A stretch of 7,492 nt of DNA from NCBI GenBank assembly GCA_023395435.1, contig JAEWZG010000063.1:1-7492 (forward strand), given 5' to 3'. Positions 6,983 to 7,492 of the stretch are shown in pieces. The notes under the pieces were generated by a model, which searched no databases, was not told the DNA's origin, and worked only from the letters and a program-made list of their open reading frames with translations. Each line of letters starts with the position of its first letter. Positions within the stretch are counted from its first letter, which is position 1. The stretch comes from Bacillota bacterium (lineage in GTDB: Bacteria > Bacillota > Clostridia > Oscillospirales > Ruminococcaceae). The position numbers and the translations under genes are program-made.

Positions 6983-6989
6983 CAAACCA

Positions 6990-6994
6990 CTCCT
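6990..6994 (-). promoter_or_regulatory. Ribosome binding site for a TTG-start gene
   Basis: AGGAG on the - strand precedes two consecutive TTG codons, four bases from the first (6985) and seven from the second (6982). The spacing favours the second. With no ATG near, the first gene of the operon uses a weak start codon, whereas the second gene has ATG and a strong site. Confidence 0.65.
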
Positions 6995-7020
6995 ATCGAA
7001 TTTAATACATAATTAAAATT

Positions 7021-7049
7021 ATTAAATATATTGTAATTCAACTTGTCAT
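7021..7049 (-). promoter_or_regulatory. Probable promoter of the DUF255/Rieske operon
   Basis: On the - strand ATGACA (7044-7049, five of six to TTGACA) and TTTAAT (7021-7026, five of six to TATAAT) are 17 bases apart. The start site would be near 7014, giving a leader of about 30 bases. An overlapping alternative is TTGAAT (7036-7041) with TTTAAT (7012-7017) at 18 bases. The region is so AT-rich that either match could be chance. Confidence 0.5.
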
Positions 7050-7313
7050 CATATAAACATGTCTTTTTACTGAACATTTCATTTAATACTGATATATTTC
7101 CCAATATATAAATAAATAATCGTATGAAAAAACATGATTATTTATAATGCTTATTATTGTTAACTTTAATTAGGATTTAGTTGACTGCTAATATCTATTC
7201 TCATCTGGATATACAAAGGAAAGATATTATGGCACAAGCTTTTCAAAATGTATTCCATGAATAGTGTTAGAAAATATGTTAGAAAAAGATAAAATGTATG
7301 TACTTTTAGGTAT
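7050..7313. other. AT-rich gene-free interval between redox operon and tRNA
   Basis: Together with the promoter area this is about 320 bases without a convincing gene. It holds an imperfect hairpin (7112-7145) and an 11-codon + strand reading frame at 7229-7264 (reading MAQAFQNVFHE). That frame has AAAGGA eight bases upstream but no well-spaced promoter. I see no riboswitch, no tRNA fragment and no repeated attachment-site sequence. It may include remains of a lost gene, which is speculation. Confidence 0.5.
7112..7145. repeat. Imperfect AT-rich inverted repeat
   Basis: ATAAATAATC and ATG (7112-7121, 7124-7126), split by two unpaired bases, pair with CAT and GATTATTTAT (7133-7145) around a six-A loop. 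Neither flank has a clear U-tract, so it does not look like a terminator. It could be a protein-binding palindrome upstream of the operon promoter, or chance in AT-rich DNA. Confidence 0.4.
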
Positions 7314-7358
7314 AAAAAAACACCTTACAAACAACGTAAAAACGCTATCTGTAAGGGT
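7314..7358 (-). terminator. Rho-independent terminator after tRNA-Asn
   Basis: On the - strand CCTTACA (7356-7350) pairs with TGTAAGG (7329-7323). An inner stem, AGCGT with ACGTT (7346-7342 with 7337-7333), closes a TTTT loop. The outer stem is followed two bases later by seven Ts (7320-7314). It lies about ten bases after the tRNA 3' end. Confidence 0.8.
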
Positions 7359-7366
7359 TTATCGCT

Positions 7367-7442
7367 TGGCTCCCCAAGTTGGACTCGAACCAACGACCCT
7401 GCGGTTAACAGCCGCATGCTCTACCGACTGAGCTATTGAGGA
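7367..7442 (-). tRNA. tRNA-Asn (GTT), CCA encoded
   Basis: The 76-base - strand sequence folds as a full cloverleaf. The acceptor stem is TCCTCAA with TTGGGGA (one G-U pair), followed by discriminator G and an encoded CCA at 7369-7367. The D arm reads GCTCAGTCGGTAGAGC. The anticodon stem TGCGG/CCGCA holds loop CTGTTAA with anticodon GTT at 7409-7407. The T arm is GTTGG TTCGAGT CCAAC. This anticodon reads AAC and AAU, so it delivers asparagine. Upstream DNA to the window edge has a TATACT (7454-7459) but no good -35, so it may belong to a longer transcript or tRNA cluster starting beyond the window. A terminator follows directly. Confidence 0.96.
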
Positions 7443-7472
7443 ATATTTAATATAGTATATATGCACAAATGA

Positions 7473-7492
7473 GAAAAGTATAAACACTTTTC
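7473..7492. repeat. Short inverted repeat at window edge
   Basis: GAAAAGT (7473-7479) and ACTTTTC (7486-7492) form a 7-bp stem with a six-base loop. The sequence is cut by the window end, so it cannot be told whether a longer stem or U-tract follows. It could be part of a terminator of a neighbouring gene or a chance match. Confidence 0.3.

Noticed and set aside
7367..7442. tRNA-Asn as an integration site for a mobile element
   Set aside because: No integrase gene and no repeat of the tRNA 3' end elsewhere in the window; the adjoining genes look like ordinary chromosomal functions.
1..7492. CRISPR array, insertion sequence, toxin-antitoxin or phage-defence module
   Set aside because: No evenly spaced direct repeats, transposase, terminal inverted repeats with target duplication, or recognisable toxin, nuclease or defence domains on either strand.

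Overview
The window looks like a chromosomal segment of a low-GC, Gram-positive member of the Clostridia, probably a gut or rumen lineage such as Lachnospiraceae or Oscillospiraceae. The evidence is the AT-rich intergenic DNA, strong AGGAG-type ribosome binding sites, A-rich Bacillota-style promoters, a sortase-type wall-anchored protein, an encoded tRNA CCA end, and the protein families present. The exact genus cannot be read from the sequence. I see no transposase, integrase, phage gene, CRISPR array or rRNA.

Layout: (1) The + strand 1-1085 holds the 3' end of a wall-anchored surface protein with a Pro/Glu-rich spacer and an NPKTN sorting signal. It ends at a hairpin terminator shared with the convergent gene set. 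Everything after this is on the - strand. (2) 1148-2996 is a two-gene operon: a 110-residue membrane protein followed, with a 17-base overlap, by an OpgB/LtaS-type phosphoglycerol transferase. A good sigma-A promoter lies at 3027-3055. (3) 3267-3527 is a stand-alone DUF4177 small protein with its own promoter and terminator. (4) 3726-6982 is a tightly coupled pair: a DUF255 (YyaL/SPATA20-type) thioredoxin-fold plus alpha/alpha-barrel protein, then an FAD oxidoreductase with a C-terminal Rieske [2Fe-2S] domain. Their genes overlap by four bases (ATGA), and the pair ends at a strong terminator. (5) 7367-7442 is a tRNA-Asn with its own terminator, separated from the redox operon by about 320 bases of AT-rich, largely featureless DNA.

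By theme, the first two units concern the cell surface (a sortase substrate and a polymer-modifying lipid-linked enzyme). The large operon looks like a cytoplasmic redox unit with a CxxC thioredoxin fold, a flavin and a Rieske cluster. No single new system is evident. The most interesting points are the strict coupling of the DUF255 and flavin/Rieske genes, the compact Rieske module, and the small membrane partner of the phosphoglycerol transferase.
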